DNA of 64,000 nucleotides. Source: Allobosea sp. GTDB lineage: Bacteria; Pseudomonadota; Alphaproteobacteria; Rhizobiales; Beijerinckiaceae. A model generated the notes under the pieces. It ran no database searches. It saw only the letters and a list, made by a program, of their open reading frames with translations, and was not told the origin of the DNA. Of the stretch, positions 7,418 through 16,100 are shown in pieces. Location: the NCBI RefSeq assembly GCF_017308075.1, contig NZ_JAFKFX010000023.1, positions 1 to 64,000 of the forward strand, read 5' to 3'. The translations under genes were made by a program, and so were the position numbers. The first letter of the stretch is position 1; every line of letters begins with the position of its first letter.

Positions 7418-10400
7418 ATGGCCGAGCGCATCGTCGAATTTGAAGGTCGACGCATCTCGGTTCCGGCCGACGCAACCGACGCCGAGGTCGCGCAGATCCT
7501 GTCGGCGCAGGGCGGCGCGCCCGGCGCGCAGCAGTCCGCGCTACCGACGCCGGCCCCGCAGATCACGCAACCGCCCGCCCCAGCGGCTCCCGGCATCATG
7601 GACCGGGCTGGCAGCGCCATGCAGGCCGTTCGCCAGAACCCCGTCGTGGACGCAACGATCCAGGTGCCGTTCGGCGCGGCAAAGGGCGCCGCCGAAGTGG
7701 CGATGCTGCCGTTGACCGTGCCGCAGCTCGCGAAGGAAGGCGCCGACTACGGCTTCAAGCCCATCGTCGGCGCCGGCCTCGATGCGGGCGAGAACCTGGT
7801 GCGAAGCATCTTCGGCATGCAGCCGCTCGGCCCCGAAGAGCAGGCGCGCCGGCAGCAAGCGGCCGACGAAGCGCAGAAGCGCGTCGACGCGATCAACCCG
7901 GTCGTCCAGATCCCGAACGCCGTCCGCGGGCTTATCGAAATGCTGACGCCGAAGGCGCAGACGCCGTCCGGTCGCATCTCAAACCGCGTCGCGCAGGAAG
8001 TCGGCGCGATGGCCGTGCCCGTGGGCTATGGCATCAACAAGGCCAAGGTCGGCATCGAAGCGCTGCGCGAAGCCCCGACGGTGCTGTCGCGCATGTTCGC
8101 CGAGCCCGCAGCGGTCGGAGGCGCGAAGGCGCTGCTCCAGCGCGAGCTGCCGATCGCAACCGGCGCAGGTGCCGGCGCCGCGGCCACCAACGCTTTCGTT
8201 GGCACGGTCAACAAGGACACGGGCCAGTACGAGCCCGGCTGGGCCGATCTGTTCGGCGCGCTCGGCGGGGCCGGCGCGACCGGCCTGACGCGCTCGATCG
8301 CTGGCCCCGTCGGCACGGCCGCGAGCGCCGTGATGGGAAAGCCGAAATTCATCGACGGCGTCGTTCGCGACGTCTCGGTCGACGAGATCGCGCGCTCGGC
8401 CGGTTTGCAGGCCGACGTCCGCGGCGTCATTGACACCGCTCCGCTCGCGGACGGGATCGACGCCGGCCGCCGCGTTTCGGACGTCGTGCCGGGCTTCCAG
8501 GAGAGCCTGGCCGATCGCACCAAGAACGCCGGCCTCGCCGCGCTCGAGTACAGCCGGCAGAGCGGCGACAACGCCGGCCTGTTCACGAACCTGCGCAACG
8601 CCAACACCAAGGCCGTCGACACGGCGCTGCTGGACGTCAAGCCGCAGGGCCAGCCCGGCGCGATGCGCGAGACGCTGGAGGCCGAGCGCAACCGGCAGCT
8701 CACCGACATCATCATGCAGGCGCAGAAGGCCAGCGACAACGCCGCTGCCGCCGCCCGCGCCGCGCAGCCGGGAATGGCCGACGCCACGACCCGCGGTTCC
8801 GTGGCGCGCTCGGCACTTCAGGACGCCGCCGACGCCGCCAAGAGCAAAGTCGACGAGGCGTACCGCCCGATCAACGAAGCGACCGTTCCGGTCGACGTGG
8901 CGCCGCTGGCGCAACGCTTCGGCGCTGTAACGGAGAACCTGCCGGTCAACGATCGGCAGCGCTTCCTGCCGAGCGAAGCCCGCGTGCCGCAGCAGCTCGT
9001 CGAGCCGGCCGTCCCGCCGACGCCGAGCCCGATCCTCGGCCCCGACGGCGCGCCGATCATGCGCGAGGGCGCCCCGGCGTCGAGCGAAGTGCCGCTGAAG
9101 GAGATCACGTCGATCCGCTCCGGCCTGTCGCAGGACCAGCGCATGGCGCAGGCCGCCGGAGAGGCGCAGCGCGGCCGTGTCGCCGGCCAGTTCCAAGGCG
9201 AGGTCAACAAGTTCCTCGACGACGCCATGCCGCCGGAGCTGCGCAAGCAGTATGAGGACGCGAACGCCGCGCGCCGCGACTTCGCCGATCGTTTCGAGCG
9301 GCCGGGCACGGCGCTCCAGCGCGTGCTCCAGCGCCGCGAGGGCGGCGGCTATCAGCTCGACGACAGCGGCGTCACGCGCAACTTCACGCCGACCGATCAG
9401 GGCAACCTGACGGACTTCCGCGACGCGCTGCGGGAGGCCGGCAAGGACACGCGGATGCGCAGCGCCATCGCCGACGAGGTCGCGTCTGAAGCACAGCGCA
9501 TGGGCATCATGGATCGCCCCGACGCGATGCGGCAGTTCCTGTCGGAGCGCTCGATCGTGCTCAACGAGTTCCCCGAGCTGCGCACCCGGCTCGGCGCAGT
9601 GGCCGACACCACGGAGAAGGCCGGCGCGGCGCGAGCGGCGCAGGGCGAGTTCGAGCGCGGCTACGGCACGCCGGAGAAGCCTGGCTCTAACAACGTCGGC
9701 CGGTATCTCCAGTACAGTGACGCGAAGTCCGACAGCGCCATGACGGAGATCCTGCGCGCCAAGGATCCCGCCAAGGCCGCCGACGAAATCATGAACTTCG
9801 CCAGGAACGACCCGAAGGCGGTCGAGGGCATCCGCACGTCGTTCTGGAGCCGCATGGAGGGCCAGTCGCGCCGCTCGGGCGAGACGACGGCCACGCTCGA
9901 CGGCACCCAGCCGTGGATGCCGGGCAAGCTGAAGCAGTTCCTCGACGACCCGGCGAACGCAGCCGTGGCCGAGCGCCTGTACCGCGACAACCCGGAACAC
10001 CTGAAGCGCATCCGCGAGATCGCCGACGCGATCCAGGGCGTCGACGTGCGCAACGCGGCCAAGGCGCCGAACTCGTCTGGCACGCCGCAGGGTCTCCAGT
10101 CCGGCCATCTGCCGTCCGGCGAGACGCTGGCGTCGCGCATCTTCGCCGTCGAGCGCGGCGTGGTCTCCCCGGCCTTCGCGGCGCTCAACATCGCCGGCAT
10201 CATGGCGCGCAAGGCGACCAAGAGCGCGCAGATGAAGGCCGTCAACATGGCCATCGACCGCGCGCTGACCGACCCCGATTGGGCCGCCGCGCTGCTGCGC
10301 GAGAATAACCCGGCCAACCGCGCAGCGCTGCGGCAGGGCGCGAAGGGCTGGATGGGCAACGAGGCTTCGACGCTCGTCGATCTGCTCACGTCGGGCGGCG

Positions 10401-10489
10401 AGGACGACGAGGTCAAGGCGACGATCATGCGCGACGCGCCGCCACGCGGCGAGAAGCCGAAGACGCGGGACGCGACCTATGGCCAGTGA
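7418..10489 (+). CDS. Large internal virion / ejection protein of the prophage (1023 aa)
   Basis: The largest gene of the block. The first 30 residues (ERIVEFEGRRISVPADATDA) form a small conserved-looking module that recurs at the start of large podovirus internal proteins. A Pro/Gln-rich linker follows, then about 900 residues of Ala-rich helix. Repeated Arg/Glu/Gln heptad-like stretches suggest long coiled coils. A hydrophobic Gly/Ala segment near residues 240-305 could insert in a membrane. No lytic transglycosylase motif was found; the lytic activity appears to be in the next gene, which overlaps it by 11 bases. Confidence 0.5.
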   Translation: MAERIVEFEGRRISVPADATDAEVAQILSAQGGAPGAQQSALPTPAPQITQPPAPAAPGIMDRAGSAMQAVRQNPVVDATIQVPFGAAKGAAEVAMLPLTVPQLAKEGADYGFKPIVGAGLDAGENLVRSIFGMQPLGPEEQARRQQAADEAQKRVDAINPVVQIPNAVRGLIEMLTPKAQTPSGRISNRVAQEVGAMAVPVGYGINKAKVGIEALREAPTVLSRMFAEPAAVGGAKALLQRELPIATGAGAGAAATNAFVGTVNKDTGQYEPGWADLFGALGGAGATGLTRSIAGPVGTAASAVMGKPKFIDGVVRDVSVDEIARSAGLQADVRGVIDTAPLADGIDAGRRVSDVVPGFQESLADRTKNAGLAALEYSRQSGDNAGLFTNLRNANTKAVDTALLDVKPQGQPGAMRETLEAERNRQLTDIIMQAQKASDNAAAAARAAQPGMADATTRGSVARSALQDAADAAKSKVDEAYRPINEATVPVDVAPLAQRFGAVTENLPVNDRQRFLPSEARVPQQLVEPAVPPTPSPILGPDGAPIMREGAPASSEVPLKEITSIRSGLSQDQRMAQAAGEAQRGRVAGQFQGEVNKFLDDAMPPELRKQYEDANAARRDFADRFERPGTALQRVLQRREGGGYQLDDSGVTRNFTPTDQGNLTDFRDALREAGKDTRMRSAIADEVASEAQRMGIMDRPDAMRQFLSERSIVLNEFPELRTRLGAVADTTEKAGAARAAQGEFERGYGTPEKPGSNNVGRYLQYSDAKSDSAMTEILRAKDPAKAADEIMNFARNDPKAVEGIRTSFWSRMEGQSRRSGETTATLDGTQPWMPGKLKQFLDDPANAAVAERLYRDNPEHLKRIREIADAIQGVDVRNAAKAPNSSGTPQGLQSGHLPSGETLASRIFAVERGVVSPAFAALNIAGIMARKATKSAQMKAVNMAIDRALTDPDWAAALLRENNPANRAALRQGAKGWMGNEASTLVDLLTSGGEDDEVKATIMRDAPPRGEKPKTRDATYGQ

Positions 10490-11123
10490 AATTCTGCGCC
10501 GCTACGCCGTCGGGGGCGCCACGCGCCCCGATAGCTTCTCCGGCCTGACGCAAGAGTTAACCGGCTCGCTCGCGGGCCTCTTCCAGGGCGCACCGCCCGA
10601 AATCCAGAACGTCCTGCGCATCTCGTCGGGATATCGCTCGCCGCAACGCCAGGCCGAGCTCTGGCAGGGCGCGCTGGCGAAGTACGGCTCCGAGGCCGTC
10701 GCGCGCAAATGGGTCGCACCGCCCGGCCGCTCGAACCACAACCACGGCCAGGCCGTCGACCTGAAGTACCTCGACCCGTCGGCCCTCGCTTGGGTGCGCC
10801 AGAACGCGAGCAAGTACGGTCTGCATTTCCCGCTCTCGAACGAGAACTGGCACATCGAGCCGATCGGTGCCCGCGGCGGTCAGGGCGTGCAGCCAGGATC
10901 GGCCGTCCCGATGATGGCGCAGGCCGGCGCCCCGCAGCCGGTCACGCCGGGCTTCCAGATGGACGCCGCGCCGGCCGCTATGCCGGGGCCGGTCTCGCCG
11001 CTCGCCGGCATGTTCGCCGCGCAAGCCATCGATCTGGAGCAACAGAAGCGGCGCGAGGAAGAGCAGGCCGCCGAGACACAACGCCGCGCTGCCCTGTTCG
11101 GCGGGCCGTCTCCGTTCGGCTAG
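10479..11123 (+). CDS. M15-family peptidase, probable phage endolysin or virion-associated lysin
   Basis: A 214-residue zinc peptidase of the D-Ala-D-Ala / L-Ala-D-Glu carboxypeptidase type. The zinc motif S-x-H-x-x-G-x-A-x-D appears as SNHNHGQAVDL near residue 87, and the second motif ENWHIEP near residue 123 gives the third zinc ligand. SSGYRSPQRQAELW upstream is the usual substrate-side motif. The catalytic domain ends near residue 130, followed by a Pro/Ala linker and a charged helical tail rich in Glu, Gln and Arg that may bind the virion or cell wall. It overlaps the large internal protein gene by 11 bases and is the last gene of the operon. Confidence 0.8.
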   Translation: MASEILRRYAVGGATRPDSFSGLTQELTGSLAGLFQGAPPEIQNVLRISSGYRSPQRQAELWQGALAKYGSEAVARKWVAPPGRSNHNHGQAVDLKYLDPSALAWVRQNASKYGLHFPLSNENWHIEPIGARGGQGVQPGSAVPMMAQAGAPQPVTPGFQMDAAPAAMPGPVSPLAGMFAAQAIDLEQQKRREEEQAAETQRRAALFGGPSPFG

Positions 11124-11293
11124 AGGCCGAGCGTCCGCAGCAGGAAGGCGATGAAAGTCGCCAGATCGTCTCGAAAATAGATCGCCAGCAGAATGGCTGG
11201 CGCCGCCAGCGCCAGGCCCTGCAAAACGTAACCTGCTGACATCAGCGCGATTAATAGAACCGAGGCGCGCTTGCCCGAAGTATCAGTCTGCAT
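11120..11293 (-). CDS. Small membrane protein of unknown function (57 aa)
   Basis: A minus-strand gene beginning MQTDTSGKRASVLLIALM. It has two hydrophobic segments, about residues 10-38 and 44-54. Its TAG stop overlaps the TAG stop of the endolysin gene on the other strand. Longer starts to 11350 are possible but run into poorly coding sequence. It lies between the endolysin and the tRNA gene, so it is either the last gene of the prophage or host DNA at the junction. No ribosome binding site is clear. The function is unknown. Confidence 0.4.
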   Translation of the reverse strand: MQTDTSGKRASVLLIALMSAGYVLQGLALAAPAILLAIYFRDDLATFIAFLLRTLGL

Positions 11294-11390
11294 TGAACCG
11301 CCCCTCCAAGAGTGCTCCAAATAGTGCTCCATAGGCCACCATACGGACAAAATTTAGGTCGGCGCCAGAGGAAATTCCTCAATGATTTGA

Positions 11391-11465
11391 TGGTGCTGCG
11401 AGAGAGGATTGAACTCTCGACCTCTCCATTACCAATGGAGTGCTCTACCACTGAGCTACCGCAGC
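11391..11465 (-). tRNA. tRNA-Thr (anticodon GGT)
   Basis: On the minus strand the acceptor GCTGCGG pairs with the 3' end, the D arm is AGCTCAGTGGTAGAGC, and the anticodon stem CTCCA/TGGAG encloses TTGGTAA with anticodon GGT. The T arm contains GGTTC-like GAGTTCAATCC (AGTTCAATC), and CCA is encoded. Its 3' end faces the prophage, which is the arrangement left when a phage integrates at the 3' end of a tRNA gene and restores it. Confidence 0.93.
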
Positions 11466-11564
11466 CCTTCGTTCTCCAGATAGCTACCCCGGAAGTTACC
11501 CCGGCGCAAGCGGGTTCTGGAAAAACCCTTTATTCTCAATCTCGTCGCCCAGCGGAGCCGCTCC

Positions 11565-11601
11565 TTACCAATGGAGTGCTCTACCACTGAGCTACCGCAG
11601 C
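11565..11601 (-). repeat. 37-bp duplicate of the 5' half of tRNA-Thr (possible att remnant)
   Basis: The 37 bases are identical to 11429-11465, covering the tRNA from its 5' end through the anticodon. The 3' half is missing. The two copies are direct repeats separated by 99 bases. This may be a scar of an earlier integration or deletion at the tRNA, or a decayed tandem tRNA gene. The remaining 204 bases up to pdeM contain nothing I can identify. Confidence 0.8.
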
Positions 11602-11805
11602 AGGATCGTGCCGTCTGCGCCCGGCCCTTGAAGGGCTTGCCGGCGCCGCGTCGTTCCGAAGCGGCGTCCTGATGCCACAAGCCCCGCCCCGACGCAACCT
11701 GTTCCGCGCATATCCCTGTGTCTGAATTTGAGGGGCTGTGGAATCTTGCCGGTGAGGAGGGGTTCTCTGTCCGCAGATCGCAGCGTGCCGCGCCGCCGCG
11801 CGCCT

Positions 11806-12516
11806 TCAATCGGGCAGCAGCAGGCGCTGGTCGATGCGGAAGAGGCGGCCATCGCCGAGGATATGGGCGCAAAGCCCGAGGCCGAACAGCGGCCGGAAGG
11901 CCGCGTCGCGGACATTGAGGCCGCCGGCATAGGCGCCCATCGCCGGCATCACGCAGCGCGTTGCGGAGAGCACGAAGCACCGCCGGCGCAGCGCCCGGCC
12001 GCGCATCCGGACCTTGGCGGCGGGATGCAGATGCCCGGCGATTTCCGGAAGCATTGCCGCGTGGCTCGGCTCGTGCCGGAGCGCGACGCCGGAGATTTCG
12101 AGTTCGTCCAGCACCGTGCCGCCCATCGCGGCCGAGATCTGAGGATCGTGATTGCCGCTGATCCAGAGCCAGTCGCGGCCGGCCTGGAGGGCGCGCAGGC
12201 TCGCAAGGCAGCTGTCGTCGATCCGCGCTTCGGCGCCGCGATCATGGAAGCTGTCGCCGAGCGCGATCACGCGCGCCGGCTGGTAGCGCGCAATCGCCGC
12301 ACCCAGCAAAGCGAGCGTCGCGGCCGAATCATAGGGCGGCAGCAGGACGCCGCGGGCGGCATAGGCCGAGCCCTTCTCCAGATGCAGGTCGGCGACGACG
12401 AGGGTGCGCTCATCCGGCAGGTAGAGCGCGCCGGAGAGATCGGGGACGAGCGCGAGCCGGCCGAGCATGGAGGCCTCGGCCGCGGCGCCCGTCATCTCTC
12501 TCGTCGCCAGGTTCAC
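11806..12516 (-). CDS. pdeM: Ligase-associated DNA damage response endonuclease PdeM
   Basis: A 236-residue metallophosphoesterase. The metal motifs are in order: VVADLHLEKG (D-x-H), ALGDSFHD (GD-x-x-HD), ISGNHD (GNHD), and AGHLHP (GH-x-HP). This set belongs to the calcineurin-like fold, and the family is defined by its link to an ATP-dependent ligase, an Lhr-type helicase and a beta-CASP exonuclease, all of which are here. The start is GTG at 12516, overlapping the helicase stop as GTGA, so the two are translated from one message. It probably nicks or trims DNA at damage sites in the cytoplasm. Confidence 0.9.
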   Translation of the reverse strand: MNLATREMTGAAAEASMLGRLALVPDLSGALYLPDERTLVVADLHLEKGSAYAARGVLLPPYDSAATLALLGAAIARYQPARVIALGDSFHDRGAEARIDDSCLASLRALQAGRDWLWISGNHDPQISAAMGGTVLDELEISGVALRHEPSHAAMLPEIAGHLHPAAKVRMRGRALRRRCFVLSATRCVMPAMGAYAGGLNVRDAAFRPLFGLGLCAHILGDGRLFRIDQRLLLPD

Positions 12517-15002
12517 GCCATCGCCTCTTCGAGCATGCTTGCTTCCGCCTCGGCCAGGATCTCGTCGGCCGCCTCGCCACTGACCGCCTCGCGCCCGATC
12601 TCGAGCATGACCGAGACCGAGAGCGGCGAGACGTGATCGAGCGGCTGATGCACGATTCGCCCGCTGATCCGTGTCAGCATCTGACCGAGACGGCCGATAT
12701 CGAGCAAGCCGGTCGCGGCGTCGGCACGCGCGGCGCGCAGCAGGACATGGTCGGGCTGGTGCCGGCGCAGCACATCATAGACCAGGTCGGTCGAGATCGT
12801 GACCTGCCGCCCGCTCTTCTCCTGGCCGGGGAAACGCCGCTCGATCAGGCCGCCGATCACGGCGCAGGAGCGGAAGGTGCGCTTCATCAGCGCCGATTCC
12901 GCCAGCCATTCCTCGAGATCGTCGCCGAGCATGTCCTGCGAAAAGAGCTCGTCCAGCGAGAGCGCTCCACGCGCGATCGCCGCCGCCATATCGCCGAGCG
13001 TCCAGACGGCGATGCCATAGTCGTTGCAGACGAAGCCGAGCGGCTTCAGTCGCGCCCGTTCCAGCCGCCGCGTCAGCAGCATGCCGAGCGTCTGGTGGGC
13101 GAGACGGCCCTCGAAGGGATAGGCGACGAGGAAGAAGCGCCCGGTGCGCGGAAAGCTCTCGACCAGCAATTCGCCCGGCTTCGGCAGGCGCGATTTCAGG
13201 CGCTGCGCATGCAGCCAGGACGAGACCTCGTCCGGCAGCTTCGCCCATTCCTTCGGCGTCGCCAGGATGGTGCGCACGCGCGCGGCGAGAAAGGTCGAGA
13301 GCGGGAACTTGCCGCCGGCATAGGAGGGGATTTTCGGATCGGTGCCGGCGGCGGTGCGCGAGCAGACCACCTCGTTCTCGACGATCCCTTCGAAGCGCAG
13401 CACCTCGCCGGCGAAGATGAAGGTGTCGCCGGGCGTCATCGTCTCGGCGAAATACTCCTCGAGTTCGCCGAGAACGCGTCCGCCGCGGCTGAGCATCTGC
13501 TGGCCGCCGGGGCGCGCCGGGCGCGAGCGCCCGAGCCGGACCTTGAGCATGGTCGATTCGACGATGGTGCCGACATTCATCCGGTATTGCTGGATGGTCT
13601 GGGCGTTGCTCGCCCGGTAGAGCCCGTCCTTGCCACGGCGTAGCTTGGCGAAGCGCTCATAGCTCTTCAGCGCATAGCCGCCGGTCGCGACGAAATCGAC
13701 GACGGCGTCGAAATCGGCGCGGTTGAGATCGGCATAGGGCGAGGCCGTCAGGACCTCCCGATAGAGCGCGTCCGGCTCGAAGCCGTCGGAGCAGGCGACC
13801 CCGAGCACATGCTGGGCGAGCACGTCGAGCGCGCCGATGCGCGGCTCCGGCGTGTCCTGCGCCGCCTCCGCCACCGCATCGAGCGCGGCGCGGCATTCGA
13901 GCAGTTCGAAGCGGTTCGACGGTACGAGGAGCGCCTGCGAGGGCTCGTCCATGCGGTGGTTGGAGCGGCCGATGCGCTGCATCAGCCGGCTCGCGCCCTT
14001 GGGCGCGCCGACATTGATGACGAGGTCGACATCGCCCCAGTCGATGCCGAGATCGAGCGTCGCCGTACAGACGACTGCTTTCAGCTTCCCGGCCGCCATC
14101 GCCGCCTCGACCTTGCGGCGCTGGCCGACATCGAGCGAGCCGTGATGCAGTGCGATCGGCAGCGTCTCCTCGTTCACGCGCCACAGCGCCTGGAACATGA
14201 ATTCGGCCTGCATGCGGGTGTTGACGAAGACCAAAGTCAGCCTGTGCGCGCGGATCGCGGCATAGATGTCGTCGACGGCATGGGCGGTGATGTGGCCGGC
14301 GAGCGGTAGCCGGCGGCTGGTCGCCATGATGCCGATCTGCGCCTTCGCGCCGCCCTGGACGGTGACGAGGCCGGACGGCGTGCCCGAGCCGCCGAGATAG
14401 GCCTGGAGATCGGCGGGCTCGCGCACCGTCGCCGAGAGGCCGACCGCGCTCATCTTCGGCGCGAGGCCGCGCAGGCGGGCGAGGTCGAGCGAGAGCAGGT
14501 CGCCGCGCTTGGAGGTCACCAGCGCGTGCAGCTCGTCGAGCACGACCCGGCGTAAGGATGCGAAGAACGGTTTCGCATCGCGATGCGAGACCAGGAGCGC
14601 GAGTTGCTCGGGCGTCGTCAGCAGGATGTCGGGCGGGCGTTCGATCTGGCGGGCGCGCTTGGCCGGCGAGGTGTCGCCGGTGCGGGTCTCGACCTTGACC
14701 GAGAGCCCCATCTCGCGGATCGGCGCCCCGAGATTGCGGGCGATGTCGACGGCGAGCGCCTTCAGCGGCGAGACATAGAGCGTGTGCAGCCCATCGCGCA
14801 CGCCGCCGCGCTCGGTCAGCTCGACCAGCGAGGGCAGGAAGCCGGCGAGCGTCTTGCCGGCGCCGGTCGGTGCGACCAGCAAGGTCGAGCGCCCGGCCCG
14901 AGCCTCTTCCAGCAGCGCGAGCTGATGTGGCCGCACGTTCCAGCCGCGGCTGGCGAACCAAGCCGAGAAGGCAGGGGGAAGGGGGGAGGCGACCGCGTCC
15001 AT
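12513..15002 (-). CDS. Ligase-associated DNA damage response DEXH-box helicase (Lhr-type)
   Basis: An 829-residue superfamily 2 helicase. Walker A is APTGAGKT at about residues 44-51, the DExH box is DELH near 156-159, and motif VI appears as QRIGRSNHR near residue 345. The length fits the Lhr-core group without the long C-terminal extension of full Lhr. It should unwind DNA in 3' to 5' fashion for the repair module. It is the first gene of the minus-strand pair with pdeM. The related exonuclease and ligase lie 1.1 kb away on the plus strand, beyond a methyltransferase gene. Confidence 0.92.
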   Translation of the reverse strand: MDAVASPLPPAFSAWFASRGWNVRPHQLALLEEARAGRSTLLVAPTGAGKTLAGFLPSLVELTERGGVRDGLHTLYVSPLKALAVDIARNLGAPIREMGLSVKVETRTGDTSPAKRARQIERPPDILLTTPEQLALLVSHRDAKPFFASLRRVVLDELHALVTSKRGDLLSLDLARLRGLAPKMSAVGLSATVREPADLQAYLGGSGTPSGLVTVQGGAKAQIGIMATSRRLPLAGHITAHAVDDIYAAIRAHRLTLVFVNTRMQAEFMFQALWRVNEETLPIALHHGSLDVGQRRKVEAAMAAGKLKAVVCTATLDLGIDWGDVDLVINVGAPKGASRLMQRIGRSNHRMDEPSQALLVPSNRFELLECRAALDAVAEAAQDTPEPRIGALDVLAQHVLGVACSDGFEPDALYREVLTASPYADLNRADFDAVVDFVATGGYALKSYERFAKLRRGKDGLYRASNAQTIQQYRMNVGTIVESTMLKVRLGRSRPARPGGQQMLSRGGRVLGELEEYFAETMTPGDTFIFAGEVLRFEGIVENEVVCSRTAAGTDPKIPSYAGGKFPLSTFLAARVRTILATPKEWAKLPDEVSSWLHAQRLKSRLPKPGELLVESFPRTGRFFLVAYPFEGRLAHQTLGMLLTRRLERARLKPLGFVCNDYGIAVWTLGDMAAAIARGALSLDELFSQDMLGDDLEEWLAESALMKRTFRSCAVIGGLIERRFPGQEKSGRQVTISTDLVYDVLRRHQPDHVLLRAARADAATGLLDIGRLGQMLTRISGRIVHQPLDHVSPLSVSVMLEIGREAVSGEAADEILAEAEASMLEEAMA

Positions 15003-15107
15003 GCGCCGACAGAGATAGGCCTTTTCGAACGAAAAGGGAACGGTAGGCTCGCCTCATTCTGGGGCGATGCGCAGTGACGGCCCGACAATCTCGTGAGGAC
15101 GTCGGCC

Positions 15108-16064
15108 TCAGCGCTCCGCGACGACGATCAGCCCCGGCACAGGTTCGCCGCGGTCCATGCGGACGCTCTGTGGCTCGACCAGCATGGGTCTCAGCCGGGC
15201 CTGGCTGAGCGCTTCCCTGATCCAGCCTTCGGCATGGGCGAAACGACGATCCCGGCCGACAATGATGCCGGCGCCCTGATGACTCTGCACCGTGAAGGCA
15301 AGGAGGCCGCCCGTTTTGAGCACGCGCGCGCTCTGATGGAAACTCGGAGCAAGGTCTCCGAGATAGATGAAGACGTCGGTGGAGACGATGAGATCGGCCG
15401 ATGCGTCGGGCCGGCTCGCCAGGAAGGCGGTCAGGTCCGCAGTGGCGAGCTTGTCGTAGAGCGGGCTGCCATCGGCGCGCCTCTTGGCTTGCGCTTTGGC
15501 GATCATTCGGGGTGAGAGGTCGCAGCCGGCGAGGAACCCTGTCTCGGCGCGGATGGCTTCGCCCATCAGGCCGGTGCCGCAGCCGAGATCGAGGGCGCTT
15601 CCGAACTGGAAGGGCCCGCTGGCCTGTGCGCAATGGCGCACCAGCGCCTGCTTCAGCAATGCCGGGCCCTGATATTGCAACTTGCCGACGAGGTGGCTGT
15701 CGAAGCGCTCGGCATAACCGTCGAACAGCGCGCCTGAAAAACACTCCGAGGTCGCCTGCTCGGCGGCGAGCGCGCCGATGCGGGCGAGGTCGAGCCTGGC
15801 GCCGAGACGGTCGCTCGGATCGAGGTCGAGATATTGCCGCCAGGCGGTCGCGGCCTCCTCATTGTGCCCGAGCGCCTCCTGGGCCAGGCCATAGAGATGC
15901 CAGGCAGCGGTGAAACCGTAGTTCTCGGCGAGCGTTTGATCGAGGATGTCAAGCGCCGCCTGCGGATCGCCGGCCTTCAAGGCCTTCTCGGCCCAGGCAT
16001 AGCGGCGGTCGAGACGATCGTCGCCGGAACTGGCGGAGTACACGCTGCTGCCCTTTTCGATCAT
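15108..16064 (-). CDS. TPR-containing class I SAM-dependent methyltransferase
   Basis: A 318-residue protein. Residues 20-95 look like two or three TPR helices (YAWAEKALKAGDPQAALDIL, then AAWHLYGLAQEALGHNEEAA). The methyltransferase part starts near residue 110 with FDGYAERFDSHL and has motif I ALDLGCGTGLMGEAI near 155, then CDLSPRMIAKA and a post-motif VLKTGGLLAFT. The substrate is unknown. It is divergent from the exonuclease gene with only 36 bases between starts, so their promoters must overlap. It separates the two halves of the ligase-associated module, which makes a role in that pathway possible but unproven. Confidence 0.8.
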   Translation of the reverse strand: MIEKGSSVYSASSGDDRLDRRYAWAEKALKAGDPQAALDILDQTLAENYGFTAAWHLYGLAQEALGHNEEAATAWRQYLDLDPSDRLGARLDLARIGALAAEQATSECFSGALFDGYAERFDSHLVGKLQYQGPALLKQALVRHCAQASGPFQFGSALDLGCGTGLMGEAIRAETGFLAGCDLSPRMIAKAQAKRRADGSPLYDKLATADLTAFLASRPDASADLIVSTDVFIYLGDLAPSFHQSARVLKTGGLLAFTVQSHQGAGIIVGRDRRFAHAEGWIREALSQARLRPMLVEPQSVRMDRGEPVPGLIVVAER

Positions 16065-16100
16065 GCTGCGGGTTTAACGGAGGTGCATGACACAGGCCAG

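Noticed and set aside
7979-10108. Open frame of 709 codons on the minus strand across the large phage gene
   Set aside because: It is the reverse-strand shadow of the 1023-residue internal protein gene: high GC at codon position three leaves few stops, and the translated sequence is Arg/Ala/Gly-rich without any motif.
11251-11451. Short minus-strand frame reading MVEHSIGNGEVESSILSRS
   Set aside because: This is translation of the tRNA-Thr gene; such peptides are well-known annotation errors.
13657-15744. Open frame of 695 codons on the minus strand across the helicase and methyltransferase
   Set aside because: It is out of frame with the helicase and methyltransferase motifs on the same strand and shows an Arg/Pro-rich composition.
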